64,000 nucleotides of DNA from Natrinema amylolyticum (GCF_020515625.1 NZ_JAIWPJ010000002.1:496001-560000); one strand, 5' to 3'. Shown: positions 9,602 to 19,263, counted from the stretch's first letter. Numbers and translations: made by a program. Notes: generated from the letters alone by a model not told the origin.

Positions 9602-9778
9602 TCAGTCGTCCGACGCGGGCCGTCCGGAACTGGTTTGCTCGCGCAGTCGATCCGAGTACGACGCGATGCCGAGCCCCGCGACGAACGAGAGGAAACTCGG
9701 GACCAGTATCCAGAGGAGATCGGGGTGCTGTGCACCGGTGTGCAGTAGGGTGTCGAGCATACGCGTTTCCATGGCCAT
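9602..9778 (-). CDS. Small single-membrane-segment protein
   Basis: 58 residues from ATG 9778 (alternatives at 9772 and 9760). After DTLLHTGAQHPDLLWIL comes one hydrophobic segment (WILVPSFLSFVAGLGIASY) and a short charged, serine-rich tail. The amphipathic lead, membrane span and charged tail in haloarchaeal codons suggest a real gene, not a shadow. I do not recognise a family with a known role. It is convergent with urtE and divergent from the next small membrane protein. Confidence 0.55.
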   Translation of the reverse strand: MAMETRMLDTLLHTGAQHPDLLWILVPSFLSFVAGLGIASYSDRLREQTSSGRPASDD

Positions 9779-10043
9779 AACGGCCGTGAATATCCGGATG
9801 ACGGCCATATTTACCATCGACCACACCGCTTTCTGTACGAACGAACACCACCGCTCGGGACCGAGCCGGAACGGTGACCGACACGGCAATCGACGGCGAT
9901 CGAAATGGACACACCGCCAGTTCGGTGTCGACGTGAACGGAACCCGATACCGTCCGTGTGGCGGATCATCCCGATACGCCGGTCGCGATCCGACTGACTG
10001 CTCCGGCGCAAACGCCACCTTTCGGGACGGTGTACAGACAGTC

Positions 10044-10307
10044 GTGCTCGATGCTCGAACCATAGCGGGACGGCGGGCCGTCGTCGCCCTCGCCATCGCG
10101 CTCGTCACTGCGACCGCCGCCTTCGGCGCGCTGCTCGGTGCGACCCTGCCCGCCCGGACCGGCCTCGAGGAGATCACTGTCCGTTCGATCGTAGTCCCCG
10201 TCTCGCCGGTTACGCTCGCCGTCTACGGTGCTGTTGCCGTGGGCGCGCTGTTGGTGATGCTTGGACTCGTCGTCGTCGGTCTCTCTCGGTTCGATGATGC
10301 AACGTGA
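10044..10307 (+). CDS. Small two-span membrane protein
   Basis: About 87 residues from GTG 10044. There are two hydrophobic segments (VVALAIALVTATAAFGALLGA and a second around residues 53-78, LAVYGAVAVGALLVMLGLVVV) separated by an external loop. The start is uncertain because there is no ATG. It resembles the short two-span proteins haloarchaea often encode near respiratory genes (possibly DUF7520), but this is a weak match by eye. Confidence 0.5.
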   Translation: MLDARTIAGRRAVVALAIALVTATAAFGALLGATLPARTGLEEITVRSIVVPVSPVTLAVYGAVAVGALLVMLGLVVVGLSRFDDAT

Positions 10308-10458
10308 CGGACCGTCCAGCGCCCGACACGTCGCCGGCTAGCGGGAGCACGACCCGAGATCGTCGACGGGTGACTTCTGTTGCCAGCGAGCAACTTCGTT
10401 TCGTCCGCTACCGTCGTGAGCGAACACTTACAGTACCTGCACTCGTCGGATCAGTTGA

Positions 10459-10980
10459 ATGAACGATGTTCTCCGGGCGGCAGTCGTCCCGTTCTTTGCT
10501 ATCCTGTTTCCGGCGGTCTGGTACGTCAATCGGAATTTCACGACCGCTCAACTTCCACCGTCGACGGAACCATCGGTCGCGCTCATTGCGGGTGGACTCG
10601 TCGCATCGATCGTCGGATCGGCTGCGTTCGCGGTCGCGGTCGCGAGGGTCGTTCGCAGGCGGTCGGATGTCGACGACGAGCGCGAAGCACCTCGGTATCA
10701 GCGCGTCTTCCGGCCCGACGACACTTCGCTGGTCGTCTTCGCCGTATTCCTCTCGCTCACGTTCCTGTGGGCCGTCGTCACACTCGCGGGAGTCGGGCCA
10801 GCGTGGGTCGGTGAGCGATTGTCCGTCCCGCTCGGCCTATTGGGACTGCCGTTCGTCCTGCTTTTTCCCCTCGGAATCCGGTTCAACTGGGCCGTGGTTC
10901 TCGGCCTCGTCTGCAGCGTCGCGTGGATGATGTGGCTCGCGACGGTACTATCGGATGCGATTCACCGGTGGAACCCTTGA
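10459..10980 (+). CDS. Multi-span membrane protein of unknown function
   Basis: 173 residues with about five predicted membrane segments: an N-terminal span (AAVVPFFAILFPAVWYV), a second around residues 40-62, a charged cytoplasmic loop RRRSDVDDEREAPRYQR, and three more spans. No catalytic motif is visible. The stop is only 8 bases from the end of the convergent mutase gene. Codon use is typical, so I consider it real, but function is unknown. Confidence 0.65.
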   Translation: MNDVLRAAVVPFFAILFPAVWYVNRNFTTAQLPPSTEPSVALIAGGLVASIVGSAAFAVAVARVVRRRSDVDDEREAPRYQRVFRPDDTSLVVFAVFLSLTFLWAVVTLAGVGPAWVGERLSVPLGLLGLPFVLLFPLGIRFNWAVVLGLVCSVAWMMWLATVLSDAIHRWNP

Positions 10981-10988
10981 CGCGTGAC

Positions 10989-12689
10989 TTACGCCAGTCC
11001 GAGGTTCTCGCTGTACGCTCCGTACAGGTCCTCGAAGACGCCCATGATCTCGCCCATCGTCGCGTAGGCCTTCACTGCGTCGACGATATACGGCATCGTG
11101 TTCTCGCCGCGCTCGCTGGCCTCGCGAAGCGCCTCGAGCGCCGCCTCGACGGCCGCGTCGTCTCGGTCCGCCTTCACGTCCTCGAGCCGGCCGAGCTGCC
11201 GTTCGGCCGTGGTCTCGTCGATCTGGAGGATGTCGGGGCTGGTGTCCTCCTCGAGCGTGTACTTGTTGACGCCGACGACGACCTCCTCGCCGCGCTCGAC
11301 GCGTTCCTGGTACTCGTAGGACGCGTCCTGGATCTCCCGGAGGAAGTAGCCGTCCTCGATTCCGTTGAGAATGCCGTCGCGGACCGAGCCGTCGCCCATC
11401 TCCCGGATCTCCTCGATGTAGCGCATCGTCCGCTCCTCGATCTCGTTCGTGAGCGTCTCGACGGCGAAGGAGCCGCCCATGGGGTCGACGATGTCCGCCG
11501 CGCCGGACTCGTCGGCGATGATCTGCTGGGTCCGCAGTGCGACTCGAACGGCCTTCTCGCCGGGCAGGGCGAGCGCCTCGTCGAAGCTGTTGGTGTGCAG
11601 CGACTGGGTGCCCCCGAGGACGCCGGCCAGCGCCTGAATCGTCACCCGAGCGACGTTGTTCAGCGGCTGCTGGGCCGTCAGTGACTGGCCCGCGGTCTGG
11701 GTGTGGAACTTGAGTCGCTTGGACTCGTCGGCCTCCGCGCCGTACCAGTCGTCCATCACCCGCGCGTAGATCCGGCGCGCTGCCCGGAACTTCGCGATTT
11801 CCTCGAAGAAGGAGTTGTGGCAGTTGAAGAAAAAGGAGAGCCGCGGCGCGAACTCGTCGACGTCGAGCCCCCGATCCATCGCGTCCTCGGCGTAGCCGAA
11901 GCCGTCCGCGAGGGTGAAGGCGAGCTCCTGGACCGCCGTCGAACCCGCCTCGCGGATGTGATAGCCCGAGACCGAGATCGGGTGGAACTTCGGCGTCTCG
12001 GCCGTACTGAACTCGAGGACGTCCGTCACGAGATCGAGCGACGGATCCGGCGGGATCACCCACTCCTTCTGAGCGATGAACTCCTTGAACATGTCGTTCT
12101 GGAGGGTCCCGCGCAGCTTCTCGCGAGGCACGCCCCGCCGGTCGGCCAGCGCGATGTACATCGCGTAGATCACCGGCGCGGAGGGGTTGATCGTAAAGGA
12201 CGTCGAAATTTCCTCCAAGTCGATCCCGTCGAAGAGGATCTCCATGTCTCGAAGCGTGTCGACCGCGACGCCCTCCTTGCCGATCTCGCCCTCGCTCATC
12301 GGATCGTCCGAATCGAGCCCCATCAGGGAGGGCATATCGAACGCGACGGAGAGGCCGGTCTGACCCTCGTCGATCAGGTAGTGAAAACGCTCGTTGGTCT
12401 CCTCCGCCGTTCCGAAGCCGGCGAACTGGCGCATCGTCCACGTCCGCCCGCGGTACATCGTCGGGTACGGCCCCCGCGTGTAGGGTTCCTCGCCCGGGAA
12501 TCCCAAGTCCTCGAGGTAGTCGAGATCCGAAACGTCGTCGGGGGTGTAGAGCCGGTCGACCTCGTGGTTCGATACCGTCGCGAACCGCTCCCGTCGCTCG
12601 CCGCGGCGCTCGAGGGTCGGCTCGAGGGTCTCTTCCTCCCACTGCTCGCCCGCGTCGCGAATCTCCTCGAGATCCTCATCGTCGTACAT
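10989..12689 (-). CDS. Methylmalonyl-CoA mutase large (catalytic) subunit
   Basis: 566 residues, the length of archaeal stand-alone catalytic subunits. It has the TIM-barrel CoA-binding domain of acyl-CoA mutases: YTRGPYPTMYRGRTWTMRQFAGFG, TGLSVAFDMPSLMGLDSDDP, STSFTINPSAPVIYAMY, HPISVSGYHIREAGS, FFNCHNSFFEEIAKFRAARRI and NTVARVT-like helix residues. The C-terminal cobalamin-binding domain is absent and must be a separate small subunit elsewhere. It interconverts methylmalonyl-CoA and succinyl-CoA, used in propionate catabolism and in the methylaspartate cycle of haloarchaea. Related acyl-CoA mutases cannot be excluded without substrate-pocket comparison. Confidence 0.9.
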   Translation of the reverse strand: MYDDEDLEEIRDAGEQWEEETLEPTLERRGERRERFATVSNHEVDRLYTPDDVSDLDYLEDLGFPGEEPYTRGPYPTMYRGRTWTMRQFAGFGTAEETNERFHYLIDEGQTGLSVAFDMPSLMGLDSDDPMSEGEIGKEGVAVDTLRDMEILFDGIDLEEISTSFTINPSAPVIYAMYIALADRRGVPREKLRGTLQNDMFKEFIAQKEWVIPPDPSLDLVTDVLEFSTAETPKFHPISVSGYHIREAGSTAVQELAFTLADGFGYAEDAMDRGLDVDEFAPRLSFFFNCHNSFFEEIAKFRAARRIYARVMDDWYGAEADESKRLKFHTQTAGQSLTAQQPLNNVARVTIQALAGVLGGTQSLHTNSFDEALALPGEKAVRVALRTQQIIADESGAADIVDPMGGSFAVETLTNEIEERTMRYIEEIREMGDGSVRDGILNGIEDGYFLREIQDASYEYQERVERGEEVVVGVNKYTLEEDTSPDILQIDETTAERQLGRLEDVKADRDDAAVEAALEALREASERGENTMPYIVDAVKAYATMGEIMGVFEDLYGAYSENLGLA

Positions 12690-12777
12690 GGACGTAATAT
12701 TTGCCGACAGGGCAATGAAGGTTCGGGGCGATCGATCGGCCTGAGAACCGCGCTACCGCCTCTCGGGAGACGGACAG

Positions 12778-13518
12778 TTATACTCGGTTGTGTTCGTGGC
12801 CGGCCGCGAGGAGGTCATCGGCCCAGTCGATGTCGACGCGGTTGTTCGGCGTACTCGACAATCCGTTCCGACTGACGACTTCGACGGTTCGGTTGCGTGC
12901 ATCGGGCGTGAACGGCGACGCAGCCATTACCCGCGCCACGTCGGCCCGCGGGATCGATCCGGAGACGGAATCGCCGCCCTCGCCGACCACGACCTCGCCG
13001 CTCGGCGGTCGGTCCGTCAGTTTCCCCGGCCGAACGATCGTATACCCCAACCCCGAGTGACGAAGCGCCGTCTCGGCGTCTCGTTTGGCCCGCAACGCCC
13101 CCCGAATCAGTAGCCGCGCCGGCAGCGAGAGCCCCCCTTTCGAGTTCCCGACGCCGATCGCACTCTGGAGGACGAAATAGGAAACGTCAGCCGCGATGGC
13201 AGCAGTGATGAGATTGATGACGCCGGTTCGATCGACCAACTTGCCGCCGGTCAGATGACGCAGGCTCGGCGGTGACCCGAGCGCACAGTAGACGATGTCA
13301 CAGCCCTCGACCGCAGCGATGGCGTCGGCCGACTCGAAGAAATCCGCGATGACGACCTCGTCGGCACCGTGGCGCTCGAGCGCGTCGACGCTCGCGTACG
13401 ACCGCGTGGTCGCGCGAACGGAGAGATCAGTCGGTCGCAGGACGGAGAGCAACTCCTCGCCGGTCGCCCCGCTGGCACCGGCGACGAGAACGCGGTCGGG
13501 TGTTGGTGATCCAGCCAT
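12778..13518 (-). CDS. Atypical SDR family NAD(P)-binding protein
   Basis: 246 residues from ATG 13518; upstream in-frame codons extend the frame but precede no conserved sequence. VLVAGASGATGEELLSVL is the Rossmann GxxGxxG of atypical short-chain dehydrogenases (NAD(P)H-binding, HSCARG/NmrA-like group). YFVLQSAIGVGNSKGG replaces the usual Tyr-x3-Lys catalytic signature, and YTIVRPGKLTDRPPSG is the conserved later segment. Such proteins can be quinone or flavin reductases, or redox sensors. No neighbour indicates a substrate. Confidence 0.8.
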   Translation of the reverse strand: MAGSPTPDRVLVAGASGATGEELLSVLRPTDLSVRATTRSYASVDALERHGADEVVIADFFESADAIAAVEGCDIVYCALGSPPSLRHLTGGKLVDRTGVINLITAAIAADVSYFVLQSAIGVGNSKGGLSLPARLLIRGALRAKRDAETALRHSGLGYTIVRPGKLTDRPPSGEVVVGEGGDSVSGSIPRADVARVMAASPFTPDARNRTVEVVSRNGLSSTPNNRVDIDWADDLLAAGHEHNRV

Positions 13519-13633
13519 CGAACGAGATACTGTCCGGACACGGAAAACGCTCACCAGCAATCGATAGCGGCGACTGTCGGTTCGGTACGAATGTGTGAAT
13601 GCGTGCGTTGCGATCCCTCGGACTCGCCGCTTC

Positions 13634-14467
13634 TTACTCGGCCTCGTCTCCGTCCGCATCCCCGCCGTCCGACTGGAGCCGCTTGGTCGTCTGGACCAGC
13701 GGATGGCGCGCGTAGTCGACGACGTCGATGTCGTCGATTCGCTCGAGTCCCTCCTTTTCGGCCGTGCGCGCCATCCCGAGATCGATCTCGTGATCGATGA
13801 CGATCACGTAGGCGTCCATCTCGTCGATGTTCAGCCGATCGGCGGCCAGCACGCGGTGGTGGCCGTCCGCCAACAGGAGCGTGCCGCCGTTGTCGATGAC
13901 CACCAGCGGTTCGGCGAGTCCGCGCTCGAGTTCGTAGCGTCGCCCCTCGAGTTCGTCGGCGTAGACCCGGCCCTGCGTGGGGGTGAGCTCTGTGAGCGGG
14001 ACGGTCCGGCGCTCCTCCGTCAGGTCGATTTCGTGGATCTGCTCTAGGGTCCGCATCAGTTTGCCGACCTTCTCGGGGGTCGCGCGTTCGATCTGACTGC
14101 GGATGACGTCGGCGTTGGAGATGATTCCCACCAGGTTGCCCGCGTCGTCGACGACGGGCAGTTTCTGGATACCCGATCGAAGGATGACGCGTGCGGCGTC
14201 GTTCACCTTCATGTCGGGGTGGGCGACGAGCAGTTCCGTCGCCATGACCTTGAAAATCGGATCGTCGTCCTCGGCGAGCAGCAAGTCACGGGCGCTGATG
14301 AAGCCCTCCACGCGGCGTCGCTCGCAGACGGGAAAGCCGCTGTGTTCCTCGCTCTCGGCGATCCGCGTCGCGACCTCGCCGACGGTCTCGTCGGGCGAGA
14401 CCGTCGCTACGTCGCGCGTCATGTAGTCTTTGACCTTGGGCTTCGTTCGGTCCGACACGACCTCCAT
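13634..14467 (-). CDS. CBS-pair protein fused to a ParB-like domain
   Basis: 277 residues from ATG 14467. Residues about 10-125 are two CBS motifs (VKDYMTRDVATVSPDETVGEVA; IQKLPVVDDAGNLVGIISNADVI), which bind adenosyl ligands and act as energy or nucleotide sensors. Residues about 145-225 resemble the ParB N-terminal/Srx fold: VPLTELTPTQGRVYADELEGR, then PLVVIDNGGTLLLADGHHRVLAA, where DGHHR is the characteristic phosphate-handling motif. The tail is acidic. The combination suggests a ligand-gated enzyme or DNA-associated protein. Actual activity is unknown. Confidence 0.8.
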   Translation of the reverse strand: MEVVSDRTKPKVKDYMTRDVATVSPDETVGEVATRIAESEEHSGFPVCERRRVEGFISARDLLLAEDDDPIFKVMATELLVAHPDMKVNDAARVILRSGIQKLPVVDDAGNLVGIISNADVIRSQIERATPEKVGKLMRTLEQIHEIDLTEERRTVPLTELTPTQGRVYADELEGRRYELERGLAEPLVVIDNGGTLLLADGHHRVLAADRLNIDEMDAYVIVIDHEIDLGMARTAEKEGLERIDDIDVVDYARHPLVQTTKRLQSDGGDADGDEAE

Positions 14468-14625
14468 ACCCGGACGGACGAGGGCCGCGCGCAAAAGTAC
14501 TGTCACTGACGCCGTCGTTGTCAGTACCGTTGGCGTCTCTCACCGCCTCGCAGCCGTCAGTGATCCGGAACCGATCTGGCGCGGTGAGAACGGAACTCTG
14601 TCACTCGATCCGTCTGTGACGCCGT

Positions 14626-17532
14626 TCACTGATCCTGTAGTGCGGGGAGCGTCAACGAGAACGTCGATCCTTCGCCGAGTTCGGAATCGACCCAGATGTC
14701 GCCGCCGTGGCGCTCGACGATCCGTTGACAGAGCGCCAGTCCGATGCCCGTCCCCTCGTACTCGTCGCGACTGTGGAGCCGATCGAAGACGGTGAACACG
14801 CGATCCTGGTCGTCCGGATCGATACCGATCCCGTCGTCCCGAACCGAGACGACCCACTCTCGGCCGCGCCGGTTCGCATCGATGCGAACGCGAGGCGGTG
14901 TCTCGCCGCTGTACTGGATGGCGTTATTGAGCAGGTTCTGGAAGACCTGCCGTAACTGACTGGGATCGCCCGAGACGCGAGGGAGTCGGTCGACCGTAAC
15001 CTCCGCGTCGCTCTCCTCGATCTGGAGCCGCAGGTCCGCGAGCACGTCCTCGAGGAGAGAGTCCAGCTTGACCGGTTCGAACGGATCGCCCCGCGTTTCC
15101 ACCCGGGAGTACTCGAGGAGACCGTCGATCATCTCGCGCATGCGCTCGGCCCCGTCGACGGCGTAGTCGAGGAACTCCTCGCCGTCTTCGTCGAAGGCGT
15201 CGCCGTACCGCCGCTCGAGCAGTCGGAGATAGCTCGTGACCATCCGTAAGGGCTCCTGCAAATCGTGGGAGGCGGCGTAGGCGAACTGCTCTAAGCGCTC
15301 GTTTGATTCCTCAAGGGCTCGTTCGCGATGGTTTCGTTCGAGTTCGAACGTAACCCACTGCGCCATGAGATGGTGGAACGTCCGTTCGGCGTCCGTAAAC
15401 TCCCGGTCGCGCGAGTCGGTGGACACGAAGAAGAACGTCCGGTCCGGCTCGTTCTCGAGTTCGATCCGCGTTCCGAGATAGGTTTCGACGCCGAACCTGT
15501 CGTACGCGAGGGTGTCCCCGAACCCGGACCGTTCGGGATCGGTAACGTCGGCTATCGTTCCGTCTTCGACCGTCGCCCGACAGTACGTCTCCGAGAGCGG
15601 TGCCGCTGCACCGGGCTCGAGGTGGTCGTGGTCGCCGCTTACCGCTTCCACTTCGAACGAATCGGTCGCCGGGTCGACACGCGCGAGTCCGCCGATTTCG
15701 AGATCGAACCGCTCGCATCCCAGCTCGAAGATGTCGTCCAGCTTCTCCTCGAACGGCCGACCGGGATCGGCGGCGATCCGGCTCAACGTCTGTTGGTGGC
15801 GTTCTCGCTGTTCGCGTTCGAGTTCGTAGCTGATCCACTGGCCCAGCAACTCGATGAACGTGCGCTCGGTCTCGGAGAACGGCCGGTCGCGCGGCTCCGT
15901 GCTCCCGAACCAGAACGTGCCGTACGTCGTCGCCCCGTTCGTCACCCGCGTCCCGAGATAGCTCGTCAATCCGAACTCGCGATGGATCTCGTCGTCCTCC
16001 CAGTCGGTGCCACGGACGTCCGTCACGGCGACCGGTTCGTCGGCTTCGACGGTGCGACGACAGAAGTGCCCGTATCCCGGATCGGACCACAGTTCCTCAT
16101 CGGGGTCGACGCCGAGGCCGACTCCCTTCTCCAATCGGAACTCGCCGCCCCACGACGGCAGATGGTTCAGCCCGCCCATCTCGAGGCCGAACCACTCCCG
16201 GCCGATCTCGAGCAACTGCTCGAGTTTCTCCTCGAAGTCGCGGTCGGGATCGGCCGTGATCCGGTAGCTCTCGCGGAGGAAGCGCTCGCGGCGCTGGTGT
16301 TCCAGTTCGTACTCGATCCATTGGCCCATCAGGTTGAGAAACGTCCGTTCGGCGCTCGAGAACCGTTTCTCGCGGGGCGTCTCGGCGGCGAAACACAGCG
16401 TCCCGTACTCCTCGCCGCCGACGTGAACGGTCATTCCGAAGTAGGCGTCCAACCCGAACCGTTCGTAGGCGGGGTCGTCGGTCCAGCCGACCGCCGACGC
16501 GTCTCGGACGGAGATCGGGCCGGGCGCTGCGAGGAGCTTCTCGCAGTACGTGTCGCAGAGCGAATCGGTAACGCCCGACTCGATAGCGTGGTGGTCGCCG
16601 ACGGCTTCGACGATCTCGAACGCGTCGTCACCGGTGGTTTTCGTGAAGTAGCCGATCTCGAGATCGAACCGCTCACAGCCCAGTACCAACAGCTCCTCGA
16701 TCTTCTCGCTGAGCGACGCGTTCGAACTGGCGATCGTCTCGTAGAGGTCCCGTTGATAGCGCTCTCGAGTCTCGATCGTCGTCCGCGCATCGGTCCGATC
16801 GACCAGGGTCGCCAACTTCCGATCCAGTTCGCGCGACGGTCGCTCGGGGCCGAAGTATTCCTTGGGCGGCGTGTAATAGAAGTTCTGACAGATAGTGGCC
16901 GCATCGTACACGAGAAACGGATGGGTTTTGAGGACATCGTGGAGGATTTCTGCGGGAAACCGGTCCCGGTTGTACTGACAGAGAACGGTGTAGTCCTCAC
17001 CGTCATAGAGCGGATTGAGCAGTGCCTCGTACTCACAGAGTTGATCGCCGGTCGTCTCGTCGGCCTCGAGTGCCCACGTCATCTCGGCGGCGGCTCGGAG
17101 CCCCGCGAACTCGCTCGCGGTCGCATCTGCGAGCGTCTCGTCCCAGAACTCGAGCATCGCCTCGCGGTCGAACTCGCCCGTCCGGCGGTACGTATCGGCC
17201 GCCGTATACATCGTGAGCGCCCCCGACTCGAGGGCGCTATCGACGTCGATACCGCGCGCTCGCATCGCCTCGCGTACCTCGTCGACGGTATTGTCGTCGG
17301 CGACGTAGATGCATCGCTCGCCGCGTTCGAGCCCCTCTCGGATGAACGGGACGACCGTCTCGAACTGCTCGCCGCGGTCGTCGTAAATATGTGCGAAGTG
17401 GTCGTTGTGCTCGTGGCCATCGACCGGTTCGATGGGGCCACGAGTCTCGACCCTCGAGTGTGAGGCTTCGAACCGGTTCCCGGTGGCAGACGCGGGCTGC
17501 CGTGTCGTATCGTCCGATCTGTGTTTACTCAT
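14626..17532 (-). CDS. Multisensor histidine kinase (MEDS-GAF-GAF-GAF-HisKA-HATPase)
   Basis: 968 residues, no membrane segment, so cytoplasmic. Residues about 40-205 (HFAHIYDDRGEQFETVVPFIREGLERGERCI-type start, later NRDRFPAEILHDVLKTHP) look like the MEDS sensory domain. Then come three successive GAF domains, about 265-400, 425-560 and 575-720, each opening with EEKLxxLLEIG/ELGCERFDLEIG. The HisKA helix has FAYAASHDLQEPLRM, with the phospho-acceptor at about residue 756. The ATPase has NLLNNAIQYSG, DDGIGIDP and GTGIGLAL. No receiver domain or partner response regulator lies adjacent. The three GAFs look like tandem duplication. Confidence 0.92.
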   Translation of the reverse strand: MSKHRSDDTTRQPASATGNRFEASHSRVETRGPIEPVDGHEHNDHFAHIYDDRGEQFETVVPFIREGLERGERCIYVADDNTVDEVREAMRARGIDVDSALESGALTMYTAADTYRRTGEFDREAMLEFWDETLADATASEFAGLRAAAEMTWALEADETTGDQLCEYEALLNPLYDGEDYTVLCQYNRDRFPAEILHDVLKTHPFLVYDAATICQNFYYTPPKEYFGPERPSRELDRKLATLVDRTDARTTIETRERYQRDLYETIASSNASLSEKIEELLVLGCERFDLEIGYFTKTTGDDAFEIVEAVGDHHAIESGVTDSLCDTYCEKLLAAPGPISVRDASAVGWTDDPAYERFGLDAYFGMTVHVGGEEYGTLCFAAETPREKRFSSAERTFLNLMGQWIEYELEHQRRERFLRESYRITADPDRDFEEKLEQLLEIGREWFGLEMGGLNHLPSWGGEFRLEKGVGLGVDPDEELWSDPGYGHFCRRTVEADEPVAVTDVRGTDWEDDEIHREFGLTSYLGTRVTNGATTYGTFWFGSTEPRDRPFSETERTFIELLGQWISYELEREQRERHQQTLSRIAADPGRPFEEKLDDIFELGCERFDLEIGGLARVDPATDSFEVEAVSGDHDHLEPGAAAPLSETYCRATVEDGTIADVTDPERSGFGDTLAYDRFGVETYLGTRIELENEPDRTFFFVSTDSRDREFTDAERTFHHLMAQWVTFELERNHRERALEESNERLEQFAYAASHDLQEPLRMVTSYLRLLERRYGDAFDEDGEEFLDYAVDGAERMREMIDGLLEYSRVETRGDPFEPVKLDSLLEDVLADLRLQIEESDAEVTVDRLPRVSGDPSQLRQVFQNLLNNAIQYSGETPPRVRIDANRRGREWVVSVRDDGIGIDPDDQDRVFTVFDRLHSRDEYEGTGIGLALCQRIVERHGGDIWVDSELGEGSTFSLTLPALQDQ

Positions 17533-17763
17533 GAATCACCCGTCGATCAGCCAGAAACGTACCGAACTAGCGGATTCGGTACCCAGCGCTCCTCTTCGAT
17601 TCGGTATCCGGATCGATGGGTGCCAGCGTAAAAAGAGTATCGTGGGTCGCATTCGCCGTCCCCACTCCCGAGAGAACGACGCGTCGCACGATGCGGCCGG
17701 AGACGAACGGTCGGGGACTCGCCCGCCGATTCCGCATCCCAGCGGGACGTGACGAGCGACCGG

Positions 17764-19263
17764 TCACGCCGATTCGCCGTCTTCCGGCTCGCCGCGCTGG
17801 GTGAACAGCCACTCGCTGGTCTGCGTGTAGGCCCCGACCGGAACGCCCGGCCGCGTGTCGATCGCCTCGAAAAAGCGGTTCGTAATCACTTCCTCGACGA
17901 CGCTGACGATCGACTCGATCTCCTCTTCGTCGTCGGCGCTGCCCAGAATGCCGATCTCGAGTTGCGCGCCGGCCATGTCGGCGTGGCCGCCGGCGCTGCC
18001 GATCCGGTCGAACGCGTCCCGCAGCGTCTCACCGAGGTCGACGTCCGCCGCCCGCGATCGGGCCGACACGAAGACCATCTCGCTGGCGAAGCCGAAGACG
18101 AGCGTCGTCTCGACGCCCTCCATCGCGAGCAACTGATCGGCCGCCTGAGGCAACGCGTCGCGGTCGCCGATCCGCCCCACGCTGGCGACGGCCACCGAAT
18201 CGCGCTGAACCCGGTTCTTGATCGCTCGGGCGATCGTCTCGAGGGTCTCGCCCCCGAGGGAGGGCTGCTCGATCTGATCCAGCAGCGACGTGTCGACGCG
18301 GGGCCACAGCACCGACGCGGCCCGGAAATCGGCGGGCGAGACTTCCCGAGTGAAGTCGTTCGTGTCGACCCGGATCCCGTACAGCAACGCCGTCGCCGTC
18401 GCCGCGTCGACGTCGATATCGAACCGCTCGAGGTACTCGGTCAGGATGGTGCTGGTAGCACCCGCACCCTGCCGGAGGTCGACGAACTCGCCGGGGACCG
18501 GGCCGCGGGGCGGATGGTGATCGATGACGATGTCGACGTGGAGATCCGGCGGGAGCTGGTCGTTGACGCCGGGTCGAGAGTGATCGACCAGCGCGAACGC
18601 CGAATACTCCCCGAGCGGCTCGTCGTGGGCCAGGTTTCGCAGATTCAACTCGAGGAGGTTGACCATCGCCCGGTTCTCTTGATGGGAGATCTCGCCGAAG
18701 TAACAGGCGTCGGCGTCGACGCCGACCGACTCCGCGACAGCGACGAGCGCGACGGCGCTCGCGAGCGCGTCCGGATCGGGGTTGTCGTGGGTGACGACCG
18801 CCAGCCGGCCGTCGATGTCCGCGAGGTGCTCTCGGAGTTCGATAGCGGATTCAGCCGACGGGCTCGCCGTGCCGTCGAGTGCCCGATCGGCCAGCGCGGT
18901 CGTCGGATCGACGACGGCGTCCGCCAACTCGTCGAACCGATTGCGGTCCGCCGCCGTCGCGTTCCCACCCAGATACGCCACGATCGACGCGTCGGGGAAG
19001 CGATCCCGCGCACTCTGGAGGGCGGCACGATTGACGTCAGTGCGGTCGCTACCGACGAAGATCACGTCCGGCGGGTCGACGTTTGCGATGGCGTCGGGGT
19101 CGGACGGGTCGGCAGTGCGGGCCGGCACGCTCTCGTCGCGCAGCGTCTCGACGACGCTCTCGTCGGCGGTGATAACGAGCAGTCGATCGCCGTCGCGCTC
19201 GGAGAGCCGCTCCGTGACCTGTCGGCAGACGGTCCCGCAGCCGAGCACGAGCCGGAAAACCAT
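17764..19263 (-). CDS. Rossmann-DHH-DHHA1 phosphoesterase
   Basis: 499 residues from ATG 19263; the frame stays open far upstream through nuoN, but that part is antisense-like. Residues 1-110 are a TrkA-N-like Rossmann fold (VLGCGTVCRQVTERL). The DHH domain has THDNPDPDALASA (about residue 160), DHSRPG and IDHHPPRG, which bind manganese. DHHA1 carries GSAGGHADMAGAQLE. Relatives hydrolyse nanoRNA, pAp or cyclic dinucleotides such as c-di-AMP; which one applies here is not decided by the sequence. It lies 47 bases after nuoN and may be read through from the nuo operon. Confidence 0.88.
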   Translation of the reverse strand: MVFRLVLGCGTVCRQVTERLSERDGDRLLVITADESVVETLRDESVPARTADPSDPDAIANVDPPDVIFVGSDRTDVNRAALQSARDRFPDASIVAYLGGNATAADRNRFDELADAVVDPTTALADRALDGTASPSAESAIELREHLADIDGRLAVVTHDNPDPDALASAVALVAVAESVGVDADACYFGEISHQENRAMVNLLELNLRNLAHDEPLGEYSAFALVDHSRPGVNDQLPPDLHVDIVIDHHPPRGPVPGEFVDLRQGAGATSTILTEYLERFDIDVDAATATALLYGIRVDTNDFTREVSPADFRAASVLWPRVDTSLLDQIEQPSLGGETLETIARAIKNRVQRDSVAVASVGRIGDRDALPQAADQLLAMEGVETTLVFGFASEMVFVSARSRAADVDLGETLRDAFDRIGSAGGHADMAGAQLEIGILGSADDEEEIESIVSVVEEVITNRFFEAIDTRPGVPVGAYTQTSEWLFTQRGEPEDGESA

